A stretch of 12,162 nucleotides of DNA from Pavlovales sp. CCMP2436 (Eukaryota; Haptophyta; Pavlovophyceae; Pavlovales). Numbering within the stretch: position 1 is the stretch's first letter; every line of letters starts with the position of its first letter. The position numbers and the translations under genes are program-made. Positions 1 to 6,962 of the stretch are shown here, piece after piece. The stretch spans positions 44,653 through 56,814 of the forward strand of contig MU631894.1 of assembly GCA_026770615.1 (NCBI GenBank), read 5' to 3'. The notes beneath the pieces were generated by a model that was given only the letters and a program-made list of their open reading frames with translations, did no database searches and was not told the DNA's origin.

Positions 1-65
1 GTGTGTGTGTGTGTGTGCGTGCGTGCGTGCGTGTGCGTGTGCGTGTATGTGTGCGTGTGTGTGTG
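1..65. repeat. GT/GTGC microsatellite
   Basis: An uninterrupted alternating purine-pyrimidine run of GT units with interspersed GTGC units, directly followed by AT-rich DNA. It is cut by the window start, so its true length is unknown. Such runs can adopt Z-DNA and are length-variable. Confidence 0.97.
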
Positions 66-500
66 ATATTTTAATAATAACATTAATCATAAACATAATA
101 TAAATATTTATTTTTGAATTATAGTTATAAAATTATAATTGCAAGAACACACATGTTTAAGAATAATAAGGTGTAAGGTGTAAGGTGGCCGCGTCTGCGC
201 TGGTTTAAAATGATTTCCCACTGCCTGCTGCCTGCTGTCCAATGACTACTGCGCAGCCGGCACCTAACAGCGTTAGGGGGGGGGGGGCTGAAGCCGACAA
301 CGACCTTCGTGAGAGGGATATATGTAGGCAACGGGAGGAGACAACCGGGGCAGAGCGCAGAAGACATGTGAAGCTAGGGCTAGGGCGAGATCGAGGGCTG
401 CGATGGCGGCCTACCTAAGATCCGCCATACGATGGAGAACCGTACTTGAGCTCGCCCTGCAGGGCCACTGCGTCGCCGTGATCTGCGGGCGGCGGGTGAG
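66..500. other. No convincing gene; AT-rich then GC-rich spacer
   Basis: Positions 66-180 are AT-rich without recognisable motifs. A run of 12 G lies at 276-287. A short plus-strand open frame at 403-537 begins in a good start context (G at -3 and at +4) and contains a GTGAGC donor-like site near 496. At 44 codons, with no recognisable domain, it is not called as a gene. Confidence 0.6.
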
Positions 501-506
501 CGCGCG

Positions 507-670
507 TATCACTGGGCAGAGGCAGACCGGCGTGTAGAGTCAGCACGTTCCCTTGCGAAGTCACACGTTGCTGGCCGCAGTGGCGCGTGAAGGGCTACAG
601 TCGGGACAATAGCAGAACGGCGTGTAAGCTGCACGTTGCCCGCACAGCTGCACGTTGCCATTCCCACTCG
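507..670. repeat. Degenerate short direct repeats (CACGTT-containing)
   Basis: The motif CTGCACGTTGCC occurs twice (629-640 and 647-658). Related strings (GCACGTTCCC near 541, CACACGTTGC near 564) occur upstream, each near a copy of CGGCGTGTA. This looks like a small decayed tandem array rather than coding DNA. All reading frames here are shaped by the repeats. Confidence 0.5.
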
Positions 671-784
671 GCCGCCCGGCATCGCCTCGTTCGACAGAGA
701 GTCAGGTAGCGCGGCTTGTGAACCCGGCCTCCGGACATCAGCGGCGCGACGAAACGAACAAGTACCGCGGTTTGCGCGCGCTGA

Positions 785-893
785 CCCTTGCACGGCACTG
801 GGAGCCGTGTTAGCCCTCCCCCTTGCACGGCACTGGGAGCCGTGCAGCGGCGGATTTTGAGAAACACCTTGCACGGTACCCAGTGCCGTGCAA
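785..893. repeat. 25-bp direct repeat plus inverted third copy
   Basis: Two exact 25-bp copies (785-809 and 820-844, period 35) each contain GCACGG...GCCGTG, which can fold on itself. The 15-bp core TTGCACGGCACTGGG recurs inverted at 879-893, so copies 1 and 2 can each pair with it. The arrangement is foldback-like. No open frame across it is believable as a gene. Confidence 0.8.
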
Positions 894-911
894 CTGGTGC
901 TCCACTGTATT

Positions 912-1010
912 GGGGCTGCTGGGGCTGCTGGGGCTGCTGGGGCTGCTGGGGCTGCTGGGGCTGCTGGGGCTGCTGGGGCTGCTGGGGCTGCTGGGGCTGC
1001 TGGGGCTGGG
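912..1010. repeat. (GGGGCTGCT)n minisatellite
   Basis: Ten perfect 9-bp units run from 912 to 1001, followed by a partial unit and a GGCTCG-rich decay. Because the period is a multiple of three, every frame is open. The frames give Gly-Leu-Leu, Gly-Ala-Ala and Gly-Cys-Trp on plus, and Pro-Gln-Gln, Ser-Ser-Pro and Ala-Ala-Pro on minus. The long open frames over this stretch are therefore repeat artefacts unless transcripts show otherwise. G-runs every 9 nt could form G-quadruplexes. Confidence 0.95.
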
Positions 1011-1251
1011 GCTCGGCTCGGGCTCGGACTTGAGCTCGCCGCACGCATGTCCACGGCGGCCACCGGCGATCTGCGTGTGCGTGTGCAAAGAGATATCGCC
1101 GACATCGTTCGGCGCTGCCCAAGTTGGGCTGCCGACATCGTTCGAAGCGACGTCTGAAGGCGCTGCTTGCGCGGCGCTGATGGCCGTGCAAGCTCTCCTC
1201 CATGCAGCGGCCTGGGAGTCCGTACAGTCCCTTGTCGTGTCGGCTCTCAGA

Positions 1252-1281
1252 GCCGTGGCATGCCCCCACCCATGCCACGGC
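1252..1281. repeat. Perfect hairpin, 11-bp stem
   Basis: GCCGTGGCATG (1252-1262) and its exact reverse complement (1271-1281) flank an 8-nt C-rich loop. The function is unknown. It lies 190 bp from a second perfect hairpin. Confidence 0.85.
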
Positions 1282-1443
1282 GCAGGACGGAACCGCAGCG
1301 CGACGGCGGCGGCGACTGGCGCTGCGTACCAGCGGGCAGACCAGTAGGCTGCCTGCGCTCTCGTCCCTTCGCCTCTTCAGCACACCGCCCATGCGGACTT
1401 GGCCGCGAGGGCGGTGCGCCGTCGACGAGTCGGACGGCATCGT

Positions 1444-1734
1444 ATGGAGTTGCGCGCCAAGTTCAACGCTATGGTACCAGCACTTATCGCTAGTGCTGGT
1501 ACCGCTAGTGTTCTATGCACCGCTTGCCTCTCTCAGCCCAAGCCGATGGCAGCGTGCGCGCCTCGCAGCATCGTGCGCGCCGTGGTGCATGGTGGCAACC
1601 CGGAGACCAATACTTTCGCCTGGACTCGAGCGCGCTCCTGCATCGATGGGGTCTACAAATCGACGCAAAGGAAAGGCCCGTCCTTCTTGCAAAACTGTGT
1701 CCCTGCGCGTGGCCGCAGAGGGCTCGCGAACTAG
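1444..1734 (+). CDS. Low-confidence ORF, 96 aa
   Basis: An open frame starts at ATG 1444 and ends at TAG 1732-1734. Its first ~30 residues are hydrophobic and small (MVPALIASAGTASVLC), resembling a signal peptide. Later residues are mixed and Cys-containing, with no recognised domain. The hydrophobic part is encoded by the hairpin at 1473-1503, so its composition may simply reflect the inverted repeat. An overlapping minus frame (1505-1741) is also open, a warning that this is chance in GC-rich DNA. No intron signals or neighbouring exons support it. Confidence 0.18.
   Translation: MELRAKFNAMVPALIASAGTASVLCTACLSQPKPMAACAPRSIVRAVVHGGNPETNTFAWTRARSCIDGVYKSTQRKGPSFLQNCVPARGRRGLAN
1473..1503. 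repeat. Perfect hairpin, 12-bp stem
   Basis: GGTACCAGCACT (1473-1484) pairs exactly with 1492-1503 around a 7-nt loop. A second CGCTAGTG follows at 1503-1510. The function is unknown. Confidence 0.85.
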
Positions 1735-2225
1735 AGACCAACGTCGTTTATGCTAAAAAAACGCTTTCAAAAATGCTTAAAAAGTCTTTAACAAAAATCC
1801 CTTTGCGAAAAAAAAATTGAACGTGGAGCTGAAGAAGTCCCCCCACTCCCCCCCTCAGGACGTCCCTTTAACATTTCTGAACGCGACAGTGAGCTGGGGA
1901 GATTCAGCGTCGACTGGAATACCGATCGCGAGGAAAGGGACGCTGACTCTTGACTGTCGCAGACGCCGTCATCTCTACTGGCCCGTCACTCCAGCAGGCG
2001 CCCGGCCCAGAGATGAGGCCCAACCCCCAAAACGTACGCCCCCTACGCTCCATTTGACGATCAGAGGTGAAACGAACCCCCCTGTACATTATTTTCTACG
2101 AAATAACGTTGAACGTACCCCCCCTCCACCAGAGGAAGAACTACAAAATGACGGGCGTATGAACCTAACCTTTTAGAGGTTTGAATAGGATCCGTCTCAG
2201 GGGTCAAGCCCACTAGTTATCATCA
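1735..2225. other. Gene-free spacer with C-rich runs
   Basis: Short A-rich runs (1757-1818) are followed by C-run-rich sequence in which GAACGTACCCCCC-like strings recur (near 2075 and 2111). A plus open frame spans 1817-2176 (119 codons) but shows no domain, poor codon bias and no convincing start context, so it is not called as a gene. Confidence 0.5.
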
Positions 2226-2448
2226 TTATGTTTGCATCATGGCCAGCATCAGGTGCTGGAGATTTGTACATGCGCGCGAGCTGCCGCAGCGCACCTGTGC
2301 AAACACCGCGGCGAACCTCGTGGCACCCGCACAGGCTGAGCTCATCGGCCGAGCCGCCCGGTCCTGAGGCGCCGCGTGTGGTGGCGGCGGCGCGTGCGCG
2401 TGCTGCGGCGCTTGATGCGCGTCCAGAGCTGGACTGCCATCGCACAGC

Positions 2449-2922
2449 TCACTCGTCGCTCTGGCGCAGCGCATTTTTGTGGACTTCCAAACGCCACACA
2501 AAGACGCCCAGGGCGAAGGCATCCTTGAGCCCCCAGATCGCGAGCTCCTCCCAACTGAGTGCGGCCAAGCCGTCAGCCAAGGCGTGCTCGAATATGGAAT
2601 GCATGAGCAGGGAGGTGAGCTTATACGCACCGCAAAAAACGAGGATGTTCTTCAAGTTCTGGACGTCATCGTCTCCCAATGCAGTCATCAACACTGCTGC
2701 GCGCGGCGGTGACCAGCACCCAAGGGGCGAACGCGATCAGACCGCTGGCGAGGAGGAGTGCGCGGGCGGAACGGCGCACGAGGATGCTGCGCCGCTGCTC
2801 GGGATTCGCTGCTGCAGCACGGCGAAACGGTGGCGCACTGGCCCCGTGGCCACATACGCCTCAGTAGAGCACACGAGGAGGGCGATGGCGAGGACACCCA
2901 AGACGAAGGAGGACGCGGCCAT
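2449..2922 (-). CDS. Putative small signal-peptide/membrane protein, spliced; second junction unresolved
   Basis: The reading frame starts at ATG 2922-2920 in a strong context (A at -3, G at +4). Residues 1-22 form a classic signal peptide (MAASSFVLGVLAIALLVCS). A GTATGT donor follows at 2857. Splicing to the AG at 2788-2787 (71-nt intron) joins GAG-GC to CATCCTC and yields ILVRRSARALLLASGLIAFA, a twin-Arg plus hydrophobic segment. Without splicing, the first frame meets TGA at 2739-2737. The C-terminal block (about 2694-2452) is strongly coding in codon use and reads DDDVQNLKNILVFCGAYKLT...WEELAIWGLKDAFALGVFVW, ending at TGA 2451-2449. The middle and last blocks differ in frame. A further tiny intron, a frameshift mutation or a sequencing error must lie near 2700-2670. 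I recognise no family. The signal peptide plus an RR-hydrophobic segment would fit a plastid or thylakoid-targeted protein of a secondary-plastid alga, as inference only. It could instead be a decayed gene. Confidence 0.5.
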
Positions 2923-3062
2923 TGTATTACACCGGGCTGGGCGGCGGGGGCTCGTCGGGGTCGGCCGCGATAAGCAAGGTTCGTCGGGCGCGAACTGTTC
3001 TAGGAGGCTGACGGATCGCCGGGCTGCGAGGGGCATTTTAATTATTATTTTTACCGGATCGC

Positions 3063-3106
3063 CGGTTTTAAATTAGCGGATTATCCCTCGCTCTTTTTAA
3101 TAACAG
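3063..3106. mobile_element. Truncated terminus of the same inverted-repeat element
   Basis: These 44 bp are identical to the outer end of the right terminal repeat of the neighbouring element (3676-3719) and in the same orientation. They end in AACAG exactly before the 8-bp TCCCCCGA. To the left the similarity stops at 3062. It is best read as the remnant of a second, truncated copy. With the left end of the intact element it forms a perfect palindrome. Confidence 0.75.
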
Positions 3107-3114
3107 TCCCCCGA
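3107..3114. repeat. 8-bp target-site duplication, left
   Basis: TCCCCCGA here is repeated at 3720-3727, directly flanking the element at 3115-3719. The uninterrupted paralogous repeat at 6208-6301 (minus) carries the same octamer once, followed by the same CTTGCAGCCC flank. Confidence 0.7.
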
Positions 3115-3719
3115 CTGTTATTAAAAAGAGCGAGGGATAATCCGCTAATTTAAAACCGCAGGCCTGGTTTCTTTATGGTCATATGTGGCGTGCCCAGATA
3201 GAATATCACCTTTGAGCTGGGATTAAAAAAACGGCGGAAGCAGCGTGGTCGCGTCCGCCTTGACGAGCCGCGTCGATTGGCACCTACTTTGTCTTCAAGT
3301 TCGAAGAACTCGGCGAGATATGGTGTGTAACGGTCGCCGAGAGAATGTCTGCTCAGATAGAGCGCCCGCGCGCCCCTACAGTACGCCGCTGCTTCGATGC
3401 GCTTCACCATGTCCTCGGCGGCGACGTACTTGGCGAGCAGGACGAAGTCGGTTGAGTCGAGAATCATTCGGGCGAACAACGCGTCACGCTCGGCGACTGC
3501 CCGCAACATCGCCCCGCTCGGCGACTACCCCTTGGCCCCGCTGTGAGACGACAGTGCGGGACGTGCCCAGATAGAGAAAAAAACACTTTTTGCCGTTTAT
3601 CTCAAAACTCCACCGCGAAATTTAAGGTGGTATTCTATCTGGGCACGCCACATATTCCAATAGAAACTAGGCCCGCGGTTTTAAATTAGCGGATTATCCC
3701 TCGCTCTTTTTAATAACAG
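3115..3719. mobile_element. Non-autonomous DNA transposon with ~97-bp TIRs and a captured coding fragment (Pack-MULE-like)
   Basis: The 605-bp element starts CTGTTATTAAAAAG and ends with the reverse complement. The left arm 3115-3212 and right arm 3624-3719 are inverted copies differing by a few substitutions and a 2-nt indel. Flanking TCCCCCGA octamers act as an 8-bp target duplication. A 14-nt string, CGTGCCCAGATAGA, from inside the left arm (3189-3202) occurs a third time, in the same orientation, at 3562-3575. There is no transposase. The middle instead holds an exon-like minus-strand coding stretch. Long TIRs, 8-9-bp duplications and captured gene pieces are the recognised hallmarks of Mutator-like Pack elements. 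hAT elements also make 8-bp duplications but usually have short TIRs, so the superfamily is inferred, not shown. Confidence 0.8.
3283..3509 (-). pseudogene. Captured exon-like fragment inside the TIR element
   Basis: From ATG 3509 the minus strand encodes about 75 residues with strong G/C third-position bias: MLRAVAERDALFARMILDST, then DFVLLAKYVAAEDMVKRIEA, later GDRYTPYLAEFFELEDK. A GTAGGT donor-like sequence follows directly after the Lys codon (about 3286-3281). Beyond it the frame stays open to a stop at 3150 but reads through the terminal repeat and loses coding character. An in-frame TAG lies five codons upstream of the ATG. I do not recognise the family. The helical, acidic sequence with a natural donor suggests one exon of a host gene carried by the element. 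It could still be expressed as a short ORF. Confidence 0.5.
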
Positions 3720-3812
3720 TCCCCCGACTTGCAGCCCGAAGGCGTACGGGCATGACATGGGAGGGTCAGCGCATCGGTTGTCTCATGTGCTATCTTACTC
3801 CCCGCGTCGTCT
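3719..3812 (+). repeat. 94-bp dispersed repeat, copy A (interrupted by the TIR element)
   Basis: This stretch matches the minus strand of 6301-6208 with 8 differences over 94 bp and no gaps, beginning GTCCCCCGACTTGCAGCCCG and ending CCCGCGTCGTCT. The element at 3115-3719 sits at its very left edge, within its TCCCCCGA. Translations of it produce spurious open frames in both copies. Confidence 0.9.
3720..3727. repeat. 8-bp target-site duplication, right
   Basis: This is the second TCCCCCGA, at the junction between the element end (...AATAACAG) and the 94-bp repeat. Confidence 0.7.
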
Positions 3813-3906
3813 CTCCGCCACGAACCTTGCTCGTCGTCGCATCGCGCCGCCGCGATCCGCAATGGCTAAAAGGGGAAGATAAACTCCACCTGGGACCATC
3901 TTAAAC

Positions 3907-4433
3907 GTGGTCAAGCAGGCTGAGCACACCATCCCTGACACTAAGTGCATCGGGAGGCCACACGGCATGACCGCTGAGAGCTCTCACGCCTACTACCAAA
4001 ATCCCCACATGACAACAGCATTAGTGCTCATCGAGCAGGCCCTGAGCAACAATCTCACCCGTAAAGTAGAACACACATCGGCGCACGACCTAGACCAGGA
4101 AATTGAAAAACAACACGTCCGTATTGACCCCTCGTGGAGCGAATCCACGAACACGTATGTTGTAGACTACCAAACCATAAACAAGATCAGAACTCTAATG
4201 GGAGGAATGAACTGTCATACAGTATGGATGACCTCGTGATGCTCAATGCCATGGCCGACCGAGGAGCTAAACAGGTAACTATACACGGGAAAACGGATGG
4301 CCAACATCTACAAAAACCAGCCCTCGCCCCAGAAAAATACATGGCTACGACTTCAAACGGGGTCATCCAAAGAGCCGACGAGTCGCACCTCCGCAAAAGC
4401 ATTGCTGCGCGGATTAGGAGGCAGTTGGTCTAG
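3907..4433 (+). pseudogene. Degenerate ORF pair, possibly retroelement-derived
   Basis: Frame 3907-4239 (reading from GTG; KQAEHTIPDTKCIGRPHGMT near its start) ends where an overlapping frame, 4134-4433, continues with MDDLVMLNAMADRGAKQVTI and a basic C-terminus (SIAARIRRQLV). Joining them needs a shift near 4210-4230. Base composition is lower in GC than in the other coding pieces in the window. No recognised domain is present. A retroelement-like frame tail lies downstream (to 5056), which makes a decayed element the simplest reading, but the link is inference. Confidence 0.35.
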
Positions 4434-4526
4434 GAAATAATGGCCAAAAGGCCAGGAAAATATGATAATAAAAGGAACACAGCCGCACTCTGAGTCAAAG
4501 AGTCCGAACGTAAGCTGGCCCGATTC

Positions 4527-4784
4527 ATGTGGCCGGAAAATCTCCCGAATTTCATGCTACAATGTATATCAGGATCGATACAATACAATGCTAATATTGC
4601 AGCCGAGTTCCCGGAAATTGTCCGATATAGGGCAACTGTTGGGTTCGCCGATCTGGTCCTTCTCTCGACTAGTCCTTGCAGCGCTAGTCGGATCCCGAGC
4701 CTCGGGAAGCAGGTCGAAGTAAGTCTAACATCCTACATTTACAGGAAGGAGACTGAAGGCAGCAGCCCCAAAATCCCGACGTAA
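4527..4784 (+). pseudogene. Unrecognised open frame, likely part of the same decayed element
   Basis: The open frame reads MWPENLPNFMLQCISGSIQY, then NIAAEFPEIVRYRATVGFAD near its middle, and ends at 4784. It is plausible protein but has no recognisable motif. A second overlapping frame at 4462-4722 is also open, so coding status is uncertain. Similar base composition and orientation link it loosely with the frames at 3907-4433 and 4841-5056. Confidence 0.3.
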
Positions 4785-4840
4785 CAGTCTGAATCCGGCT
4801 CTGCGCCCGGACTGGTTATCAACCACTGATAGTCCAGTCA

Positions 4841-5056
4841 GTGTCTGCGGCCAGACCAGCACCACGCTGGATCCGTAGTCTGACAGCAACCATGGGAGTT
4901 AAGCCTACTGCGATGAGCACGAAGTGCCCTCTGCGTGTGGTAGCAGGAAGGCAATGGCCAAGGAAGGATTCCAGGGATCATTTATTCCGGAAATGCCCCG
5001 AGACGGCTGCGATTCGCGTAGCACTCAAACAGGCCCTGATTGCAGCAGTGAAATAG
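4841..5056 (+). pseudogene. Fragment with CCHC-like tail motif of non-LTR retrotransposons
   Basis: The last ~45 codons read KCPLRVVAGRQ, then RDHLFRKCPETAAIRVALKQ, and stop at TAG 5054-5056. A Cys, then a spaced D-H-L-F-x-x-C-P is the pattern often found at the C-terminal end of LINE and other non-LTR ORF2 proteins, after the reverse transcriptase and RNase H. Only the tail is present. No reverse transcriptase motif (such as YADD) was seen upstream, so the element would be truncated and decayed. The first half of this frame is not convincing. Confidence 0.35.
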
Positions 5057-5600
5057 GCCACCGCGGACAATATCTCTAAAGGCTGAGCCCGCTCTGCCGC
5101 AGCAGCAGTCATGGCTAGAGAGGACTACTATGCAGGACAGATTGACCGGAAGGTTAAATATATCATGGACCAGAAGGAAGACACACTTTGAAGCAACAAT
5201 TGACAGTCTGAACCAGAATAATACGCAAAAAATTAAGACTGGCGAAATCAACTCGGAGGGGAAGGGGGAGAAAAAAGGGATGAGGTGAGAGTGAGGGTGG
5301 GTGTGGGCGTGGTGGAGATGAGAATGGTGGCAGCGGCAGCCGCAGCAGCTCAAGAGAAGGATACTGCAGGCTGTGATAGAATTCGAACGTTGGCGGCTGG
5401 GACGAGGACGATAGCGACACATGGAAGGCGGCGGCGAGGCGACAATGTGGCAAGGACATCGGCGTGTCCAGCAACTCAACGATGTATTTTTTTCAGTGGT
5501 GGTCAAGCAGCTCAGGCGCAGCTGAAGACCTGCTTGAACGGCGGATTCACTTGCAAAAGTGACGTCGTTATGAAATGACGACGATGAGAGGATTCGAGCG
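5057..5600. other. Gene-free, purine-rich spacer
   Basis: A short frame from 5111 (MAREDYYAGQIDRKVKYIMD) stops after 26 codons. Then comes a GA/GGT-rich stretch (5255-5330) whose minus-strand frames are Ser/Pro/His low-complexity sequence. No supported gene or RNA is visible. Confidence 0.5.
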
Positions 5601-5702
5601 GAATAAATTATATATTATAAATATATTTCGGATATCGGGAGATCCAGCCTGCTGCGGCTGAAGGGCGAGCGTGCGCCGTCCCCGCGCCGCATGCTTGACC
5701 AT

Positions 5703-5869
5703 CTACCATGTGTCGCGGGCAGGGGCGCCGTGCAAGGCGCCGGCCGTGGAGAGCTTGAGCGGGGAATCGAGGTCAAAGTCGCTGGTGAAGTACCGGAGAT
5801 GAGCTTGGCCGAGATGAGTTGGCGGAAGTCGGCGAGGATCTTGAGCTCGCGCACTTGCTGCTCCTCGTA
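5703..5869 (-). pseudogene. Frameshifted fragment of an unrecognised GC-rich gene
   Basis: From about 5866 the minus strand reads EEQQVRELKILADFRQLISA with almost exclusively G/C-ending codons. At about 5797 this coding signal moves to another frame and continues RYFTSDFDLDSPLKLSTAGA, then LHGAPARDTW, and stops at TAG 5705-5703. The first frame starts right after an in-frame TAA (5872-5870), and an AG lies just upstream, so it may begin as an exon. The shift suggests a 1-nt indel, either a mutation or a sequencing error, in a terminal exon or a captured fragment. The family is not recognised. Confidence 0.42.
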
Positions 5870-6066
5870 TTAGTCGTATAAGTCTTATTGTTATTATGTT
5901 CTTGGGCGAGCATAGATCCCATGGTAAAACAGTAACTGATTGGTGACGGCGAATCAGTCGCGTAATAACCCTCTCCGCGTTCGGTTAACTGAAGCAAATA
6001 AGATGCCCACTCAATATTTTTAAAACTACGACTTGCTAGCTTAAAAATGCTGGGGTATTTTGACAC
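5773..6066 (-). CDS. Low-confidence ORF, upstream of the fragment above
   Basis: The ORF from ATG 6066 begins MSKYPSIFKLASRSFKNIEW and contains LLQLTERGEGYYATDSPSPI. The first ~60 residues look protein-like. The remainder is only a shadow of the frameshifted fragment at 5703-5869. Codon use is AT-leaning, unlike the GC-rich coding pieces. A TTGCTTCAG (minus, near 5997) resembles a splice acceptor, so part of this could be intron. No family is recognised. Confidence 0.2.
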   Translation of the reverse strand: MSKYPSIFKLASRSFKNIEWASYLLQLTERGEGYYATDSPSPISYCFTMGSMLAQEHNNNKTYTTNTRSSKCASSRSSPTSANSSRPSSSPVLHQRL

Positions 6067-6207
6067 TTTCGTAACTGGGCGCCCACAACTGGGATTAAAT
6101 TCTCGCCGATCGGGTCGTGGTGGCGTTCAAGCAACTAACCACAACTAACTTGATAGTGCCAATGTCGGGCTTTTTTTGAAGCTGAGAGTTTGCACTAAAT
6201 TCAAGAA

Positions 6208-6301
6208 AGACGACGCGGGGAGTAAGATAGCGCACGAGACGACCTATGCGCTGACCCTTCCATCTCATGTCCGTACGCATTCGGGCTGCAAGTCGGGGGA
6301 C
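6208..6301 (-). repeat. 94-bp dispersed repeat, copy B (uninterrupted)
   Basis: This is an inverted copy of 3719-3812, 86 of 94 positions identical and ungapped. It carries the octamer TCCCCCGA once and serves as an empty-site reference for the TIR element in copy A. The minus-strand open frame across it (6095-6388) is a by-product. Confidence 0.9.
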
Positions 6302-6548
6302 ATTAAAACAAAAAATAAAAAAAGAACCATTATTAAAAAAAGTCCTAATTGAATAATCATGTGTACACTCCATTGAATAAGTATACATAGTAGGTAGTCT
6401 TACCCCTCAGTCAGCAAGGTGCTTTAAATAAGTTGAATATCCAATAAGATTAATCAATTAGATTCATATAGCGGGCAGAATGCACAGCAAACAAGTAGTC
6501 GGTTTACTACTACTACGGGTGTCTGGTCTGTCGGTCCAGAGCTAGAGC

Positions 6549-6962
6549 TCGTCCCGATTCACACCCTCATCACTACCAGACGTAGCCTCATTCCCAAGTG
6601 TAGACCCGACCATACACCCCATGCAGCCTGAGCCCACCCTCAGGCCCAGCCGAGTACAGCCACGCTTACAAATACCAATCGGGAAAAAACAGATCCAGAA
6701 GAGACCGCATCGAGTCATACCCACAAAGCGCATCCAGAAAAGACCGTCTCGAGCCACAACCTCATCACTACTAGGAGCAGCCAGTCCCACCATACATCAG
6801 GAACCCAAAACAGGACCATCTAGTCCCACCATACACCACGAATCCGCAGCAGGCCCGTCAAACAAGCATGCATTAATCTCGGACAAGCCTGTCATATCCA
6901 TACACGAAAATCACCCACGCACAATGCGCTCATCTACCAAACGGGCTTTTGAGACTATCTAG
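6549..6962 (+). CDS. Candidate ORF with internal peptide repeats
   Basis: The frame is open from just after an in-frame TAG near 6543 and has an ATG at 6621. It stops at TAG 6960-6962, giving 113 residues from the Met. It contains paired repeats: KKQIQKRPHRVIP then TKRIQKRPSRA, and SPTIHQEPKTGPS then SPTIHHESAAGPS, with a third weak PTIHP upstream of the Met. The protein would be basic, Pro/Ser-rich and probably disordered. DNA repeats (CCTCATCACTA near 6565 and 6762) underlie this. The family is unknown. It may be a decayed retroelement leader or a chance frame in a short tandem array. Confidence 0.28.
   Translation, partial: SSRFTPSSLPDVASFPSVDPTIHPMQPEPTLRPSRVQPRLQIPIGKKQIQKRPHRVIPTKRIQKRPSRATTSSLLGAASPTIHQEPKTGPSSPTIHHESAAGPSNKHALISDKPVISIHENHPRTMRSSTKRAFETI

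Noticed and set aside
403..537. 44-codon plus frame with a good start context and a donor-like GTGAGC
   Set aside because: Too short, with mixed codon use, no recognisable motif and no matching downstream exon.
823..1347. 174-codon plus-strand frame with Gly-Leu-Leu repeats
   Set aside because: Same minisatellite artefact. It starts inside a foldback repeat and its flanks carry no recognisable protein.
595..1440. 281-codon minus-strand open frame with Pro-Gln-Gln repeats
   Set aside because: The frame is held open by the 9-bp minisatellite and GC-rich repeats. All six frames are open over the repeat, and no domain or coding bias exists outside it.
2228..3076. 282-codon plus-strand frame
   Set aside because: It is the antisense shadow of the minus-strand signal-peptide gene, whose codon bias, signal peptide and splice signals are better. 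The plus translation is Arg/Ala/Ser-rich with no domain.
6095..6388. 97-codon minus frame
   Set aside because: Most of it is the translated 94-bp repeat. The same peptide would appear from the other repeat copy, which is not in an open frame of its own.
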